Below, piece by piece: positions 1 to 9,129 of a stretch of DNA of 36,566 nt. Position numbers and translations under genes: made by a program. Below the pieces are notes generated by a model. It saw only the letters and a list, made by a program, of their open reading frames with translations. It did not search any database and had not been told where the DNA came from. The stretch spans positions 1-36,566 of the forward strand of contig UQFW01000006.1 of NCBI GenBank assembly GCA_900540405.1. The letters are read 5' to 3'. Every line of letters starts with the position of its first letter. Position 1 is the stretch's first letter. Source of the DNA: Candidatus Avelusimicrobium faecicola. Its GTDB lineage: Bacteria > Elusimicrobiota > Elusimicrobia > Elusimicrobiales > Elusimicrobiaceae.

Positions 1-6
1 CAAGAG

Positions 7-1710
7 GTGGCCCTACCGAAACACAAGACTTTTCGTATTAAATTAAAAAAACCGCTGGAGCAAACCAAAGCCCCGGCTACTGACGATTTACATTTACAAA
101 ACGATAATAAGGCGGAATCAGTTATGCAAGAAAATAACGAAGCAAAACATACTTTTCGTATCCGGCGCAAGGAGCCGCTAACCCAGCCCCAAGCACCGTT
201 GCAGCCTGCCGCTCCGCGGCCGGAACCTGTACAAGCACCCCAGCAACCGCAAGTGCCGCCGATTCCGGCTCAGCCGGCCGTTCAGCCTGCACCCATGCAA
301 CAACCTGCACCGCAACCCGCGGTGCAACCGGCGCCTGTACCACACGCGCCGCAACCGGCCGTTCAGCCTGCGCCCGTACAGCAACCTGCTCCGGCCCCGC
401 AACCGGCGCCAGCGCGCCCGGCCGCTTTAGGCCCCAACTCTACCGGGGCCCGGGTAGAAAAACCCAAAACCATAGACCATTCTATTGAGCTTCCGCTTTC
501 CGAACTTAAAAAACATAACTGGCCGCTGGAAGTGCCGCTCGTGCCTACTTATACCCTGGAAAACCTGGTTATTTCCGTCAATCGTTTTGCGCACGCAACC
601 ACGGTTTCCGTAATTGATGCCCCCGGCAAGCTCTACAACCCGCTTGTCTTGTTCGGGCCGACTGGCACCGGCAAAACCCACTTCTTAAACGCCATTGGAT
701 ATGCCATGAGCCAAAAACTCGGGCAGGAAAATATTTTTATGACCAACGGCGTCCGCTTGTCGCGCGGTATCCAACGCTATGTGATGGAAGGCAATATTGA
801 TAAATTTGAAAAATTTATGGATTCCGTCAAAGTGTTGTTAATTGACGACATCCATTTAATTGCCGTCAACGAACAAAACCGCGTGCATATTTCCAATTTG
901 CTTAATAAATTCTTAAAAGCGCAAAAGCAAATTGTCATTACTTCCAAATATCCGCCGGAATCCTTGGCTAAATTGGAAGAACTGATTAATTTTAAGTTGG
1001 ATTCGGGGTGGATTTCCGAATTAAAAAGCGCCCACGGCCCGGCCCATTTCAAAATTGTTAAAAAAATGTTGACCGATAACGGGATAGACTTGACCGATAA
1101 CCAGGTGGAAGCCTTTTTCGGTGCGCCGAACATCACGTTAAGCACCGTTTCGCGCAGTATCCGCCGTATTAAAGTGTTGGAACAGGTCATTTTCCCCGGG
1201 TTGGAAGGCGTGGACCGCTCCCAAGTGATGATTTTGGAAAAACTCCTGGCCACCAAAGGGGAAGACCAAAACAGCGCCATTATGAAGCATAGCCCGGATG
1301 AAATTACCTCTCTGCCGCCGTTTGGCAAAGGGGAATGGGGCCGCATTGGCTTCTTCTATCCGCAAAACAGTTCCAATATGATGAACTGGATGGTGTATGC
1401 GCTGTCCGAACGTGCCAAAGAATTGGGCATAGAAGGCAGTTTTGAAATTGCCGTCCGTTCTTCTTACGCTACGGAAAACGTCATTTCGTCCGCGTTCAAA
1501 ATAGCCAACCTGTGCGACAATAAAAAGCTCAAAGGCGCGGTTATTTTGGGGCCCTCTTTACAAGTGTGTGACCCCTCCGTGCGGGAAAACTTCTACGATA
1601 TTTTAACGCACATGTTGGAAGTTATGCTCATCCGCTGCGGCATTATTAATATGGAAGACGTCAGCCTGCCCAGCACTTATGTAAAGCTGATTAGCGAATT
1701 ATTGAGGTAA
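7..1710 (+). CDS. DnaA-like AAA+ ATPase with proline-rich N-terminus and unrecognised C-terminal domain
   Basis: This is a predicted cytoplasmic ATPase related to the DnaA/Hda AAA+ clade, 567 residues if it starts at the GTG at 7. The Walker A motif GPTGTGKT lies at about residues 217-224 and the Walker B motif LLIDDIH at about 277-283, as in DnaA domain III. The N-terminus carries two similar basic motifs, KTFRIKLKKPLEQ near residue 7 and HTFRIRRKEPLTQ near residue 48. A Pro/Ala/Gln-rich linker follows, up to about residue 145. There is no DnaA domain IV DNA-binding signature. Residues about 415-567 form a separate globular-looking domain that I do not recognise. The frame is open to the window edge and no good ribosome site precedes the GTG, so the gene may begin upstream, or at the ATG at 124. 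Three bases separate it from the next gene. It is probably not the replication initiator itself. Confidence 0.75.
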   Translation: MALPKHKTFRIKLKKPLEQTKAPATDDLHLQNDNKAESVMQENNEAKHTFRIRRKEPLTQPQAPLQPAAPRPEPVQAPQQPQVPPIPAQPAVQPAPMQQPAPQPAVQPAPVPHAPQPAVQPAPVQQPAPAPQPAPARPAALGPNSTGARVEKPKTIDHSIELPLSELKKHNWPLEVPLVPTYTLENLVISVNRFAHATTVSVIDAPGKLYNPLVLFGPTGTGKTHFLNAIGYAMSQKLGQENIFMTNGVRLSRGIQRYVMEGNIDKFEKFMDSVKVLLIDDIHLIAVNEQNRVHISNLLNKFLKAQKQIVITSKYPPESLAKLEELINFKLDSGWISELKSAHGPAHFKIVKKMLTDNGIDLTDNQVEAFFGAPNITLSTVSRSIRRIKVLEQVIFPGLEGVDRSQVMILEKLLATKGEDQNSAIMKHSPDEITSLPPFGKGEWGRIGFFYPQNSSNMMNWMVYALSERAKELGIEGSFEIAVRSSYATENVISSAFKIANLCDNKKLKGAVILGPSLQVCDPSVRENFYDILTHMLEVMLIRCGIINMEDVSLPSTYVKLISELLR

Positions 1711-1713
1711 ACC

Positions 1714-2163
1714 ATGAAAAAACTTTTCTTGGGCGTGTGTTGCGCTTTATGGGTATGCGCCTGCGCGGGCGGCTTAAAAACCGCCGTCAAAGACGGCAAA
1801 ATTGCCCCGCAATTTAACGATACGCTGGTGGATTCCAACTACCTGTGGGTGCGCGGTTTCGGGGCGGCAAACCCCAAACATACCGGCGTTTCCCAACGCC
1901 GCATTATGAGCCGCGAAGCCGCCATCGCCCATGCGTACCAACGCGCCATAGAGGTATTGAAAGGCACCCAAGTTGATGCAGACGTGCAAATTATAGATGC
2001 CGTCAGCCAGGGCTCCACCATTCATACCTCTGCCGACGGACTGGTACACGGTATGGAACTGGTCAATACCGAGTATTTGGAAGACGACGGTTGCACCGTG
2101 ATTATGCGTCTATCCCAAAAGCAGTTGCAACAGGCCGGGTATAACCTAAAGGAAACCAAATGA
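1714..2163 (+). CDS. LPP20-like lipoprotein
   Basis: A small exported lipoprotein of 149 residues. It begins with a lipoprotein signal peptide (MKKLFLGVCCALWVCAC) whose lipobox-like end, VCAC followed by AGG, predicts lipidation of the cysteine and anchoring at the inner or outer membrane. The body contains a segment with Arg-Glu-Ala followed by an Ala/Tyr-rich helix (about residues 68-85), which resembles the LPP20/FlgT-N style of fold. The function is unknown. GAGGT upstream is a good ribosome site for the ATG at 1714. The stop codon overlaps the start of the next lipoprotein gene by four bases (ATGA), so the two are probably translated together and may act together. Confidence 0.65.
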   Translation: MKKLFLGVCCALWVCACAGGLKTAVKDGKIAPQFNDTLVDSNYLWVRGFGAANPKHTGVSQRRIMSREAAIAHAYQRAIEVLKGTQVDADVQIIDAVSQGSTIHTSADGLVHGMELVNTEYLEDDGCTVIMRLSQKQLQQAGYNLKETK

Positions 2164-3269
2164 AAAAACTACTTTTATTAACTTTAGCCGCCGGTATATT
2201 GTGCGCCGCGTGCGGTTCTTTGCGTATCGGCCCCAAAGGGGAAGGCGAATATGTGATTGCGGAATCTCTGGTTGCGTATGACGAAAACAACCTGCGCCAG
2301 ATGAAAAAAGACGGCGAACTGGAAGCCCAAAAACAAGCGGTAGAAAAAGTGGCCGGCGTATTTGTGTCCGCCACCGCCACCGTGGACCAAGCCCAGTTGG
2401 TAGAGGATAAAATCACGTCTAAATCGGCCGGGTTTATCCGCCGTTTCCACACGCAAAAAGCCTACCGCAAAAACGACCAATGGTACACCCGCATTAAAGC
2501 CATGGTGCTGGTTAAAGACATCGGGGACGTTATCCGCCAAGCCGAGGCCGACTCTTTTGCCAAAAAAACAACCATGTTAGTAGCCTCGCGCGAAGTCATC
2601 GGCGAAGAAGTTTCCGTCAAGCAAGACTGCAAACAGGCCGTCTACCGCGCCTTAAAAACACAGCCTTATGCACTAGTCAACGGGGATAACCTCAGCCAAA
2701 ATAATTTGGATAACCCCAACCAAACCATAGACAACGCCCGGCGGGAAGGGGCCCGGTTTATCATTCTGGCGGATGTGGAAGCCAAGCCGCTAACCACCCT
2801 GGCTACGGGGCTGTCGTCGCCGTTCAAAACGTACCGCGCCAATGTAAATATGAAAGCCGTTTCCACCAAAAATTACGAGGTGGTGGCCGAGGCTTCCCAA
2901 CAGTTAAGCGGCCTGGACCCCATTGAATCTATCGCCGCGCAAAAAGCCATTTCCGCCGCGTGCGAAGCCGCCGCCAAGCAGTTAACGGAGCCCGTCAATG
3001 CGGCTATCAATTCCGCCGTTAAATACAACCTGCGGGTGGAAAACGTCAACAACATTGAACGCTTGCGCCAGTTGCAAGACATTTTGAAAGAGCTGCGCGA
3101 AATTGAAGATTTCAACCTTGTAAAATATACCAATTCCGCCGCTTATTTTGAAATTTCCGCCAACATTTCCTCCGGGGAAGAGCTGGTGGCTAAAATTTTA
3201 CGCAAATACAACCAAAATTTCACGGTATCAGCGGTCACCCCGCAAGGGATTGTACTGCTGTTTATATAA
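2160..3269 (+). CDS. Lipoprotein with FlgT-like / CsgG-like domains
   Basis: A 369-residue predicted lipoprotein with an N-terminal hydrophobic signal and the lipobox LCAAC-GS. Residues about 28-120 look like the FlgT N-terminal / LPP20 fold: an Ala-rich helix, then a segment KVAGVFVSATATV, then a GFIRRF strand. The middle region (about 135-290) contains a VNGDNL and RFIILADVEA pattern that recalls the FlgT middle domain or CsgG-type outer-membrane lipoproteins. No flagellar genes occur in the window, so a flagellar role is not supported; a periplasmic or outer-membrane assembly role is only a guess. It overlaps the preceding lipoprotein gene by four bases, and its TAA stop directly abuts the ATG of comM. 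Confidence 0.6.
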   Translation: MKKLLLLTLAAGILCAACGSLRIGPKGEGEYVIAESLVAYDENNLRQMKKDGELEAQKQAVEKVAGVFVSATATVDQAQLVEDKITSKSAGFIRRFHTQKAYRKNDQWYTRIKAMVLVKDIGDVIRQAEADSFAKKTTMLVASREVIGEEVSVKQDCKQAVYRALKTQPYALVNGDNLSQNNLDNPNQTIDNARREGARFIILADVEAKPLTTLATGLSSPFKTYRANVNMKAVSTKNYEVVAEASQQLSGLDPIESIAAQKAISAACEAAAKQLTEPVNAAINSAVKYNLRVENVNNIERLRQLQDILKELREIEDFNLVKYTNSAAYFEISANISSGEELVAKILRKYNQNFTVSAVTPQGIVLLFI

Positions 3270-4808
3270 ATGCTTTCCAAAGTACACGCCTGCGCAATTA
3301 AAGGCATAGACGGTTTTTTAGTTTCGGTAGAGGTGGACATCGCCCCGGGGATGCCCACCTTGTCCGTGGTCGGCCTGCCGGATACGGAAGTAAAAGAAAG
3401 CAAAGAGCGTGTGATAGCCGCCCTGCGCAACAGCGGGTTTGATTTCCCCCTCAAGCGCATTACGGTTAATTTAAGCCCGGCGGAACTGCGCAAAAGCGGC
3501 ACCCAGTTTGATTTGCCGATTGCCGTGGGTATTCTGGCCGCAAGCGAACAACTTTCCGAAGACGCCCGGCGCAAACTGCCCGATTTTCTGTTTGCGGGCG
3601 AACTGGCACTAGACGGCGCCTTGCGCCCTTGCGCGGGGGTGTTGCCTATGCTTATTTCCACGCGCGCGGCCGGCAAAACGGCCGTTATTCCCCCGCAAAA
3701 CGTACTGGAAGGGCAAGTATCTTCCGCCCCGTTTATCACGCCGCACACGTTGCGGGAACTGGCCGATTATTTAGAGGGCAAAATCCAACGCGAAGCGGTA
3801 CAAATTACCTATTTGCCGCCGGAAGAAGACACAACGCCCGACCCGTTGGATTTTTGCGAAGTGAAAGGCCAACCGCTTGCCAAACGCGCCCTGGAAATTG
3901 CCGCGGCGGGCGGGCACAACGTCTTAATGATTGGCTTGCCCGGCACCGGCAAAAGTATGCTGGCCAAACGCTTCCCCGGTATTTTGCCGCCGCTTACGGA
4001 GCAGGAAGCGTTGGAAATTACCAAAATTTATTCCATTTGCAATTTAATCGGCAAATCCCGCCTGATTACCAAGCGCCCGTTCCGGGACCCGCACCACACC
4101 ATTTCGGATGCGGCCCTTATCGGCGGCGGCTCCAACCCGCGCCCGGGGGAAGTATCCCTGGCGCACAACGGCGTTTTATTTTTAGATGAATTTGCGGAAT
4201 TTTCCCGCTCCAGTTTAGAGGTCCTGCGCGAACCGTTGGAAAACGGCGTCGTGACCATTTCCCGCGCCAAAGAAAGCATTACTTTCCCGGCCCGGTTTAC
4301 CTTACTGGCGGCCATGAACCCCTGCCCCTGCGGCAATTTGGGCCACCCGCACAAGGCGTGTACCTGTTCCCCGGCGCAAATCAACCGCTACCAATCGCGC
4401 ATATCCGGCCCGTTATTGGACCGTATAGATTTAACCGTTAATTTGAATCCCATTAAATACGAAGATTGGAGCAAAGCAAGCGAAGGGGAAAAATCCGCCC
4501 AAATTTTAGCCCGCGTTTTACAAGCGCGGGAGCGCCAAAAAGTGCGTTTTAAGGGCACGGATACCACTGCCAACGCGTTTATGACGCCCGCCCAAATTAA
4601 AGCGTTTTGCCCGCTCCCGCCGGGGGCGGATGCCGTATTGGAAACCGCCATGCGCAAACTGGGGTTAAGCGCCCGCAGTTTGGATAAAATCTTAAAAACG
4701 GCCCGCACGATTGCGGATTTGGAAGGCAAAGACCACATTGAAACCCGCCACATTATTGAAGTCATGCAATACCGCCCGCTGGACCGCAAGGGGGTGGCTG
4801 ACGTATGA
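3270..4808 (+). CDS. comM: ComM/YifB family Mg-chelatase-like AAA+ ATPase
   Basis: A 512-residue protein of the YifB/ComM family. Family members such as Vibrio ComM are hexameric helicases that drive branch migration of donor DNA during natural transformation. The N-terminal ChlI-like domain (VVGLPDTEVKESKERVIAAL, NLSPAELRKSGTQFDLPIA) is intact. The Walker A motif GLPGTGKS is at residues 222-229 and the Walker B motif is GVLFLDEFAEF. The cysteine-rich insertion NPCPCGNLGH...CTCSP and the arginine-finger region RISGPLLDRIDL are both present. Length is normal for the family. The ATG directly follows the upstream TAA and lacks a clear ribosome site, so translational coupling is likely. Its stop overlaps the dprA start by four bases; this comM-dprA pairing supports a role in processing incoming DNA. 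Confidence 0.93.
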   Translation: MLSKVHACAIKGIDGFLVSVEVDIAPGMPTLSVVGLPDTEVKESKERVIAALRNSGFDFPLKRITVNLSPAELRKSGTQFDLPIAVGILAASEQLSEDARRKLPDFLFAGELALDGALRPCAGVLPMLISTRAAGKTAVIPPQNVLEGQVSSAPFITPHTLRELADYLEGKIQREAVQITYLPPEEDTTPDPLDFCEVKGQPLAKRALEIAAAGGHNVLMIGLPGTGKSMLAKRFPGILPPLTEQEALEITKIYSICNLIGKSRLITKRPFRDPHHTISDAALIGGGSNPRPGEVSLAHNGVLFLDEFAEFSRSSLEVLREPLENGVVTISRAKESITFPARFTLLAAMNPCPCGNLGHPHKACTCSPAQINRYQSRISGPLLDRIDLTVNLNPIKYEDWSKASEGEKSAQILARVLQARERQKVRFKGTDTTANAFMTPAQIKAFCPLPPGADAVLETAMRKLGLSARSLDKILKTARTIADLEGKDHIETRHIIEVMQYRPLDRKGVADV

Positions 4809-5938
4809 ACCCGCATATTTCCATAGATGAACGCCTGGCGCGCATACGCATTAACGCGTTTCCGTACTTTCGGGCGGATTGGTTGGAACACTTGATTCAG
4901 CTGTTCGGCTCCGCGCAGGAAATTTTACGCCAAGATGCCAAAACGCTGGCCGCCGAAGCCCAACTCAACCCGGAAACCGCCGCGCGGCTTTTGCAGGATG
5001 CGTTTGCCATTGACCCGCAAAAAGAATGGGACCGCACCGCGGCCCTGGGCGGGCATATTTATCTGCCGGAAGACGAAGAATACCCGGAGTGCATTAAAAA
5101 CAGTAAAGAGCCGCCGGTGGCCCTGTATGTTTTGGGCAAACTGCCGTCGGTCAATACGCCCACGGTGGGGATGGTCGGAACGCGCAAAATTACCCCTTAC
5201 GGGCGGCGCGTGGCCGATAAGTTGGCTACGGAGCTGACCCGGTGCGGCATTACCGTCATCAGCGGGTTGGCGCGCGGGGTAGACAGTGCTTGCCACGCCG
5301 CGGCGGTACGGTTGCAAAAACCGACGGTTGCCGTTATCGGCACCGGGGTCGGGCGTTGTTATCCGGCCGAAAACCGCCCGCTTGCCAAAGCCATTTTGCA
5401 ATACGGCGGGGCCATTGTATCGGAACTGCCGGTAGACAGCCCGCCCAGTGCGTTTCACTTTCCGCGGCGAAACCGCATTATTGCGGCCCTTTCGCAAGCG
5501 GTGACGGTGGTAGAGGGCGAAGTAAAATCCGGCGCTTTAATTACCGCCAAACTGGCCTTGGAAATGGGCAAAGATGTGTTGGCCGTTCCCGGCCCCATAG
5601 ACAGCCCCCAATCCGGCGGCCCCAACCAACTGATTAAAGACGGCGCGGGGGTTGTTTCCTGCGTGCAAGATATAATAGACTATATACCGGAGCAACTGCG
5701 TTTTGGCATTACGGATAAGCCGCTAAACGCGCAGCCGGCCGCCAAAGCGGAAGAAGCCGCCTTGGAGCCGCTAGCCAAAAAAGTGCTGGCGGTCATCGGC
5801 CCCGGGGAAGCCAGTTTAGATGCGGTAGTAGAAGCGTTAAAAATAGATGTACCCCAGGCGGCCAATGTGCTTTTTGAACTGGAAGTAAAAGGGATTTTAG
5901 CCTGCCGGAACGGGCTTTATTCCCGCAGCAAATTTTAA
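4805..5938 (+). CDS. dprA: DNA processing protein DprA
   Basis: A 377-residue DprA (Smf) protein. It binds internalised single-stranded DNA and loads RecA during natural transformation. A short helical N-terminal domain (about residues 1-95) precedes the Rossmann-like DprA fold with the hallmarks VGTRKITPYG, SGLARGVDSACHAAA, GTGVGRCYPAENRPLA, FPRRNRIIAALS and the GALITA/PGPIDSPQSGGPNQLI segment. A C-terminal winged-helix domain (about 310-377) is also present, as in many DprA proteins. A GGGGG stretch upstream can act as ribosome site, and the start overlaps the comM stop (ATGA). All hallmark motifs are intact, so the protein is probably functional. Confidence 0.95.
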   Translation: MNPHISIDERLARIRINAFPYFRADWLEHLIQLFGSAQEILRQDAKTLAAEAQLNPETAARLLQDAFAIDPQKEWDRTAALGGHIYLPEDEEYPECIKNSKEPPVALYVLGKLPSVNTPTVGMVGTRKITPYGRRVADKLATELTRCGITVISGLARGVDSACHAAAVRLQKPTVAVIGTGVGRCYPAENRPLAKAILQYGGAIVSELPVDSPPSAFHFPRRNRIIAALSQAVTVVEGEVKSGALITAKLALEMGKDVLAVPGPIDSPQSGGPNQLIKDGAGVVSCVQDIIDYIPEQLRFGITDKPLNAQPAAKAEEAALEPLAKKVLAVIGPGEASLDAVVEALKIDVPQAANVLFELEVKGILACRNGLYSRSKF

Positions 5939-5960
5939 TTTATGTAAGGATGTGTGCCTT

Positions 5961-8243
5961 ATGGCGATGACGACTCGGAACGGAAAAAAATTGGTCATAG
6001 TGGAATCTCCCACCAAACAAAAGACCATCAGCAAAATTTTAGGAAACGAATATATTGTGCGCAGCTCTTTCGGGCATGTGCGGGATTTGCCCTCTAAAGA
6101 TATTGGGGTGGATATTGACCACAATTTTACCCCCACTTACGTACCGGTGGAAAAGGCAAAACGCCTGCTGAAAGAACTGGAACCGTTAGCCAAAAACGCC
6201 AGCGAAATTTACCTGGCTACCGACCCTGACCGCGAGGGCGAAGCCATCGCGTGGCATTTAGTAGAATTACTCAAAATTCCGCAGGACCGCTACCAGCGTA
6301 TTTATTTTCACGAAATTACCCCCGCCGCTATTAAGGAATCTTTTTCCCATGCGCGCAAGATAGACTTAAACTTGGTGGATGCCCAACAGGCACGCCGCAT
6401 TTTAGACCGCATTGTGGGGTACAAATTATCCCCCCTCTTGTGGAAGAAAATTACCTCCGGGCTTTCGGCCGGGCGGGTGCAATCCGTAGCGGTGCGCTTA
6501 CTGGCGGAACGCGCCAAAGAAATTGCCGCCTTCCAAGAAAAAGAATACTGGACCTTAAACGCCCAGTTTGAAAAGCCGGACACCGCCCCCCGCTTTTGGG
6601 CCCGCGTGTTAAAATGGAACGGCAAAAATGTGGAACAAACCACCACTTACCATTTATTTGCGGAAGATTACAAAGTAAAATCCACCGTGTTTGATAAGCC
6701 GGAAACCCTGGCCCCGGTCAGCGCGCTCCTGCGCAAAGGGCCCAACACCGTGCTGAAAGTGGAAAAGAAAGAAGTAAAACAAAAACCGAAACCCCCTTTT
6801 ATTACCAGCTCCATGCAACAGGATGCGTACAACAAACTGGGGTTTTCTTCCCAAAAAACCATGATGACCGCCCAACACCTGTACGAAGGTATAGAAATTT
6901 CCGGGCAGACCGTAGGTTTGATTACGTATATGCGTACGGACTCTTTTAACGTGTCCAAACTGTTGCAAGAACAAACCAAAAAATTTATTGCGGCTAAATA
7001 CGGGCCCGATTTTGTGCCCGCCAAAGCCAACATTTATAAAAGCAAAGTAATGGGCGCTCAGGAAGCGCACGAATCTATCCACCCGACGGACGTAAACCGC
7101 ACGCCGCAAGCCATGAAGCCGTATTTAACGGCGGACCAGTACAAACTGTACGAACTGATTTGGTTGCGCTTTGTGGCCAGCCAAATGGCGGAAGCGGTTT
7201 TTAATACGGTGACGATTGATATTGCCGGGGAAAGTGCCGAAAAATGCGTGTTGCGCGCTACCGGTCGCACCGTTAAATTTAACGGTTATTTATCCATTTA
7301 CCGCGATGACGAAGATTCTGCCTCCGGCAAGGATGACAGCGCCGCTTTACTGCCCGCCTTAACGGAGGGCGACACGCTGACACTGGTGGAACTGTCAAGC
7401 AAAGGGCACAAAACCACGCCCCCGCCGTGCTATAACGAAGCCAGCCTGATTAAAACGCTGGAAAAACACGGTATCGGCCGCCCGTCTACTTACGCGCCTA
7501 CCGTCAAAACCATTTTGGACCGCAAATACATCACCCGCCAACCCAAAACCAATAAACTGGTCGCTACGGATTTAGGCATTACCGTCACGGACAGCTTAAA
7601 AGATTATTTTAAGGAAATTATGGACCTTTCCTACACCGCCGGCGTGGAAGAACAACTGGATAAAGTGGCGGAAGGCAAAGAAGGTTGGGTGGGCCTGTTA
7701 AACGGTTTTTACGGGCCGTTCAAACAAGAATTAGACCAAGCCGATAAAGGCATGCAACGCCCCGGCGCCAAAGAAACAGACGAAAAATGCCCCCTCTGCG
7801 GCAAAATGATGTTATTAAAACACAGCCGCTTTGGGCAGTATTTGGTTTGCAGTGGCGCGCCGGAATGTAAAGGCAAAATCAATTTAACCAGCTCCGGCGA
7901 AAAAGTACAGCCCGAAGCCACCAACGAGGTGTGCGACAAATGCGGCTCCCCCATGGTTATCCGCACCGGGCGGCGCGGCAAGTTTATGGCGTGTTCCGCG
8001 TATCCCAAATGCAAAAATACTTATTCCGTGGATGCCGAGGGGCACAAAGTGGCCTCCGCCGGGCCGATTATTACGGAAACCCTCTGCGATAAATGCGGCA
8101 AACCCATGGTACTGAGGAGTTCCAAGCGGGGCTACTTTTTGGGTTGTTCCGGCTACCCGAAATGCAAAAACATTGTAAACATTTCGGACGAAGAAATAGC
8201 CAAAATCAAGGCGGCGCACGAACAAAAAACAGCCGCCAAGTAG
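5961..8243 (+). CDS. topA: DNA topoisomerase I
   Basis: A type IA topoisomerase of 760 residues that relaxes negative supercoils behind RNA polymerase. The Toprim domain has VIVESPTKQKTI near the N-terminus and the metal-binding DPDREGE. The catalytic tyrosine is Y323 in GLITYMRTDSF. The C-terminus carries three zinc-ribbon repeats, each with a CPLCGK- or CDKCGxPM-like pair and a second C...C pair (for example SAYPKCKN). I chose the ATG at 5961, because a TAAGG ribosome site at 5945-5949 is well spaced for it; a GTG at 5952 would add three residues. It lies 22 bases after dprA and 6 bases before the recombinase gene. Confidence 0.96.
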   Translation: MAMTTRNGKKLVIVESPTKQKTISKILGNEYIVRSSFGHVRDLPSKDIGVDIDHNFTPTYVPVEKAKRLLKELEPLAKNASEIYLATDPDREGEAIAWHLVELLKIPQDRYQRIYFHEITPAAIKESFSHARKIDLNLVDAQQARRILDRIVGYKLSPLLWKKITSGLSAGRVQSVAVRLLAERAKEIAAFQEKEYWTLNAQFEKPDTAPRFWARVLKWNGKNVEQTTTYHLFAEDYKVKSTVFDKPETLAPVSALLRKGPNTVLKVEKKEVKQKPKPPFITSSMQQDAYNKLGFSSQKTMMTAQHLYEGIEISGQTVGLITYMRTDSFNVSKLLQEQTKKFIAAKYGPDFVPAKANIYKSKVMGAQEAHESIHPTDVNRTPQAMKPYLTADQYKLYELIWLRFVASQMAEAVFNTVTIDIAGESAEKCVLRATGRTVKFNGYLSIYRDDEDSASGKDDSAALLPALTEGDTLTLVELSSKGHKTTPPPCYNEASLIKTLEKHGIGRPSTYAPTVKTILDRKYITRQPKTNKLVATDLGITVTDSLKDYFKEIMDLSYTAGVEEQLDKVAEGKEGWVGLLNGFYGPFKQELDQADKGMQRPGAKETDEKCPLCGKMMLLKHSRFGQYLVCSGAPECKGKINLTSSGEKVQPEATNEVCDKCGSPMVIRTGRRGKFMACSAYPKCKNTYSVDAEGHKVASAGPIITETLCDKCGKPMVLRSSKRGYFLGCSGYPKCKNIVNISDEEIAKIKAAHEQKTAAK

Positions 8244-8249
8244 GCAAGT

Positions 8250-9125
8250 ATGGATACATGGGTTCAGGCGTTTTTATTGCATTTGGAAAACAAAAACTTT
8301 TCAGCCAATACGGTTAAAAGTTATCGGGCCGATTTGCAAGAATTTACCGATTATTTATCCAAACGCAAACAAAATACGTTGGAAGCTTTTACCTCGCCCG
8401 TGATTCGCTCTTTTTTAGCCTCTTTACCGCAGGATTACGCCCGCAATACGGTTTTGCGCAAAATAGCGGCCCTGCGCAGTTTGGCGGCGTTTTTACTGCG
8501 CCAAGGCAAACTGGCGCGCAATCCGTTCAAACTATTACCGGCCCCTAAGCGGGAAAAGCTGTTGCCCAAATTTTTAACTTTGCCGGAAACAGACCGCTTA
8601 ATTAACGCCGCCGGGAACACGCATTTTGCCGCGCGGGATAAAGCCTTGTTTGAGCTGATGTATTCCAGCGGACTGCGCCGCAGTGAAGTGACGGGCCTGA
8701 AAATACGGGATGTGGATTTTTTTAACGGCGTGGTGCGCGTACTGGGTAAAGGCAATAAAGAGCGCCTGGTGCCGGTGACGGACGAAGCGCTTTACGCCAT
8801 AAAATATTATTTATCCACCCGGCCCAACCCGCAACCGCAGGACGCGCTTTTTTTGAACGCGCACGGTAAACCCTTAACCGGGGACGGCCTGGCGTTTATT
8901 TTTAAGAATACCGCTATTGCGGCCCATTTGGCCCGCAAAGTGACGCCGCACAGTTTGCGGCATTCGTTTGCCACCCACTTACTTAATAACGGGTGTGATT
9001 TACGCAGTTTGCAGGAAATGCTGGGGCACAAAACATTGGCGGCTACGCAAGTGTATACGCATGTTTCGCTGGATAAATTAAAAAGCGTATACCAACACGC
9101 GCACCCCAAAAACAAGGAGAATTAA
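8250..9125 (+). CDS. Tyrosine recombinase XerC/XerD
   Basis: A 291-residue tyrosine recombinase with the length and domain order of XerC/XerD. A SAM-like core-binding N-terminal domain (about residues 1-85) is followed by the catalytic domain. All catalytic residues are visible: R143 (SGLRRSE), K167 (GKGNKER), H234 and R237 (HSLRHSF), H260 (GHKTLAATQ) and Y269 (VYTH). These enzymes resolve chromosome dimers at dif. The position directly after topA resembles the topA...xerC order seen in other bacteria and argues against a phage integrase. I cannot decide between XerC and XerD by eye, so no symbol is given. The ribosome site is weak and translation may depend on coupling to topA. Confidence 0.9.
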   Translation: MDTWVQAFLLHLENKNFSANTVKSYRADLQEFTDYLSKRKQNTLEAFTSPVIRSFLASLPQDYARNTVLRKIAALRSLAAFLLRQGKLARNPFKLLPAPKREKLLPKFLTLPETDRLINAAGNTHFAARDKALFELMYSSGLRRSEVTGLKIRDVDFFNGVVRVLGKGNKERLVPVTDEALYAIKYYLSTRPNPQPQDALFLNAHGKPLTGDGLAFIFKNTAIAAHLARKVTPHSLRHSFATHLLNNGCDLRSLQEMLGHKTLAATQVYTHVSLDKLKSVYQHAHPKNKEN

Positions 9126-9129
9126 TTTT

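Noticed and set aside
777..1346. Minus-strand open frame of 189 codons inside the AAA+ gene
   Set aside because: It is the antisense shadow of a convincing coding frame, with no family motif or ribosome site.
7..1710. Replication initiator dnaA at the origin
   Set aside because: The ATPase core is DnaA-like, but there is no domain IV helix-turn-helix signature, no DnaA boxes were evident nearby, and dnaN, recF and gyrB are not adjacent.
2160..3269. Flagellar assembly gene flgT
   Set aside because: Only fold-level resemblance is visible and no flagellar genes occur nearby.
8250..9125. Phage or integron integrase
   Set aside because: Length and domain layout match XerC/XerD, the gene sits in a housekeeping cluster after topA, and no att sites or phage genes are nearby.
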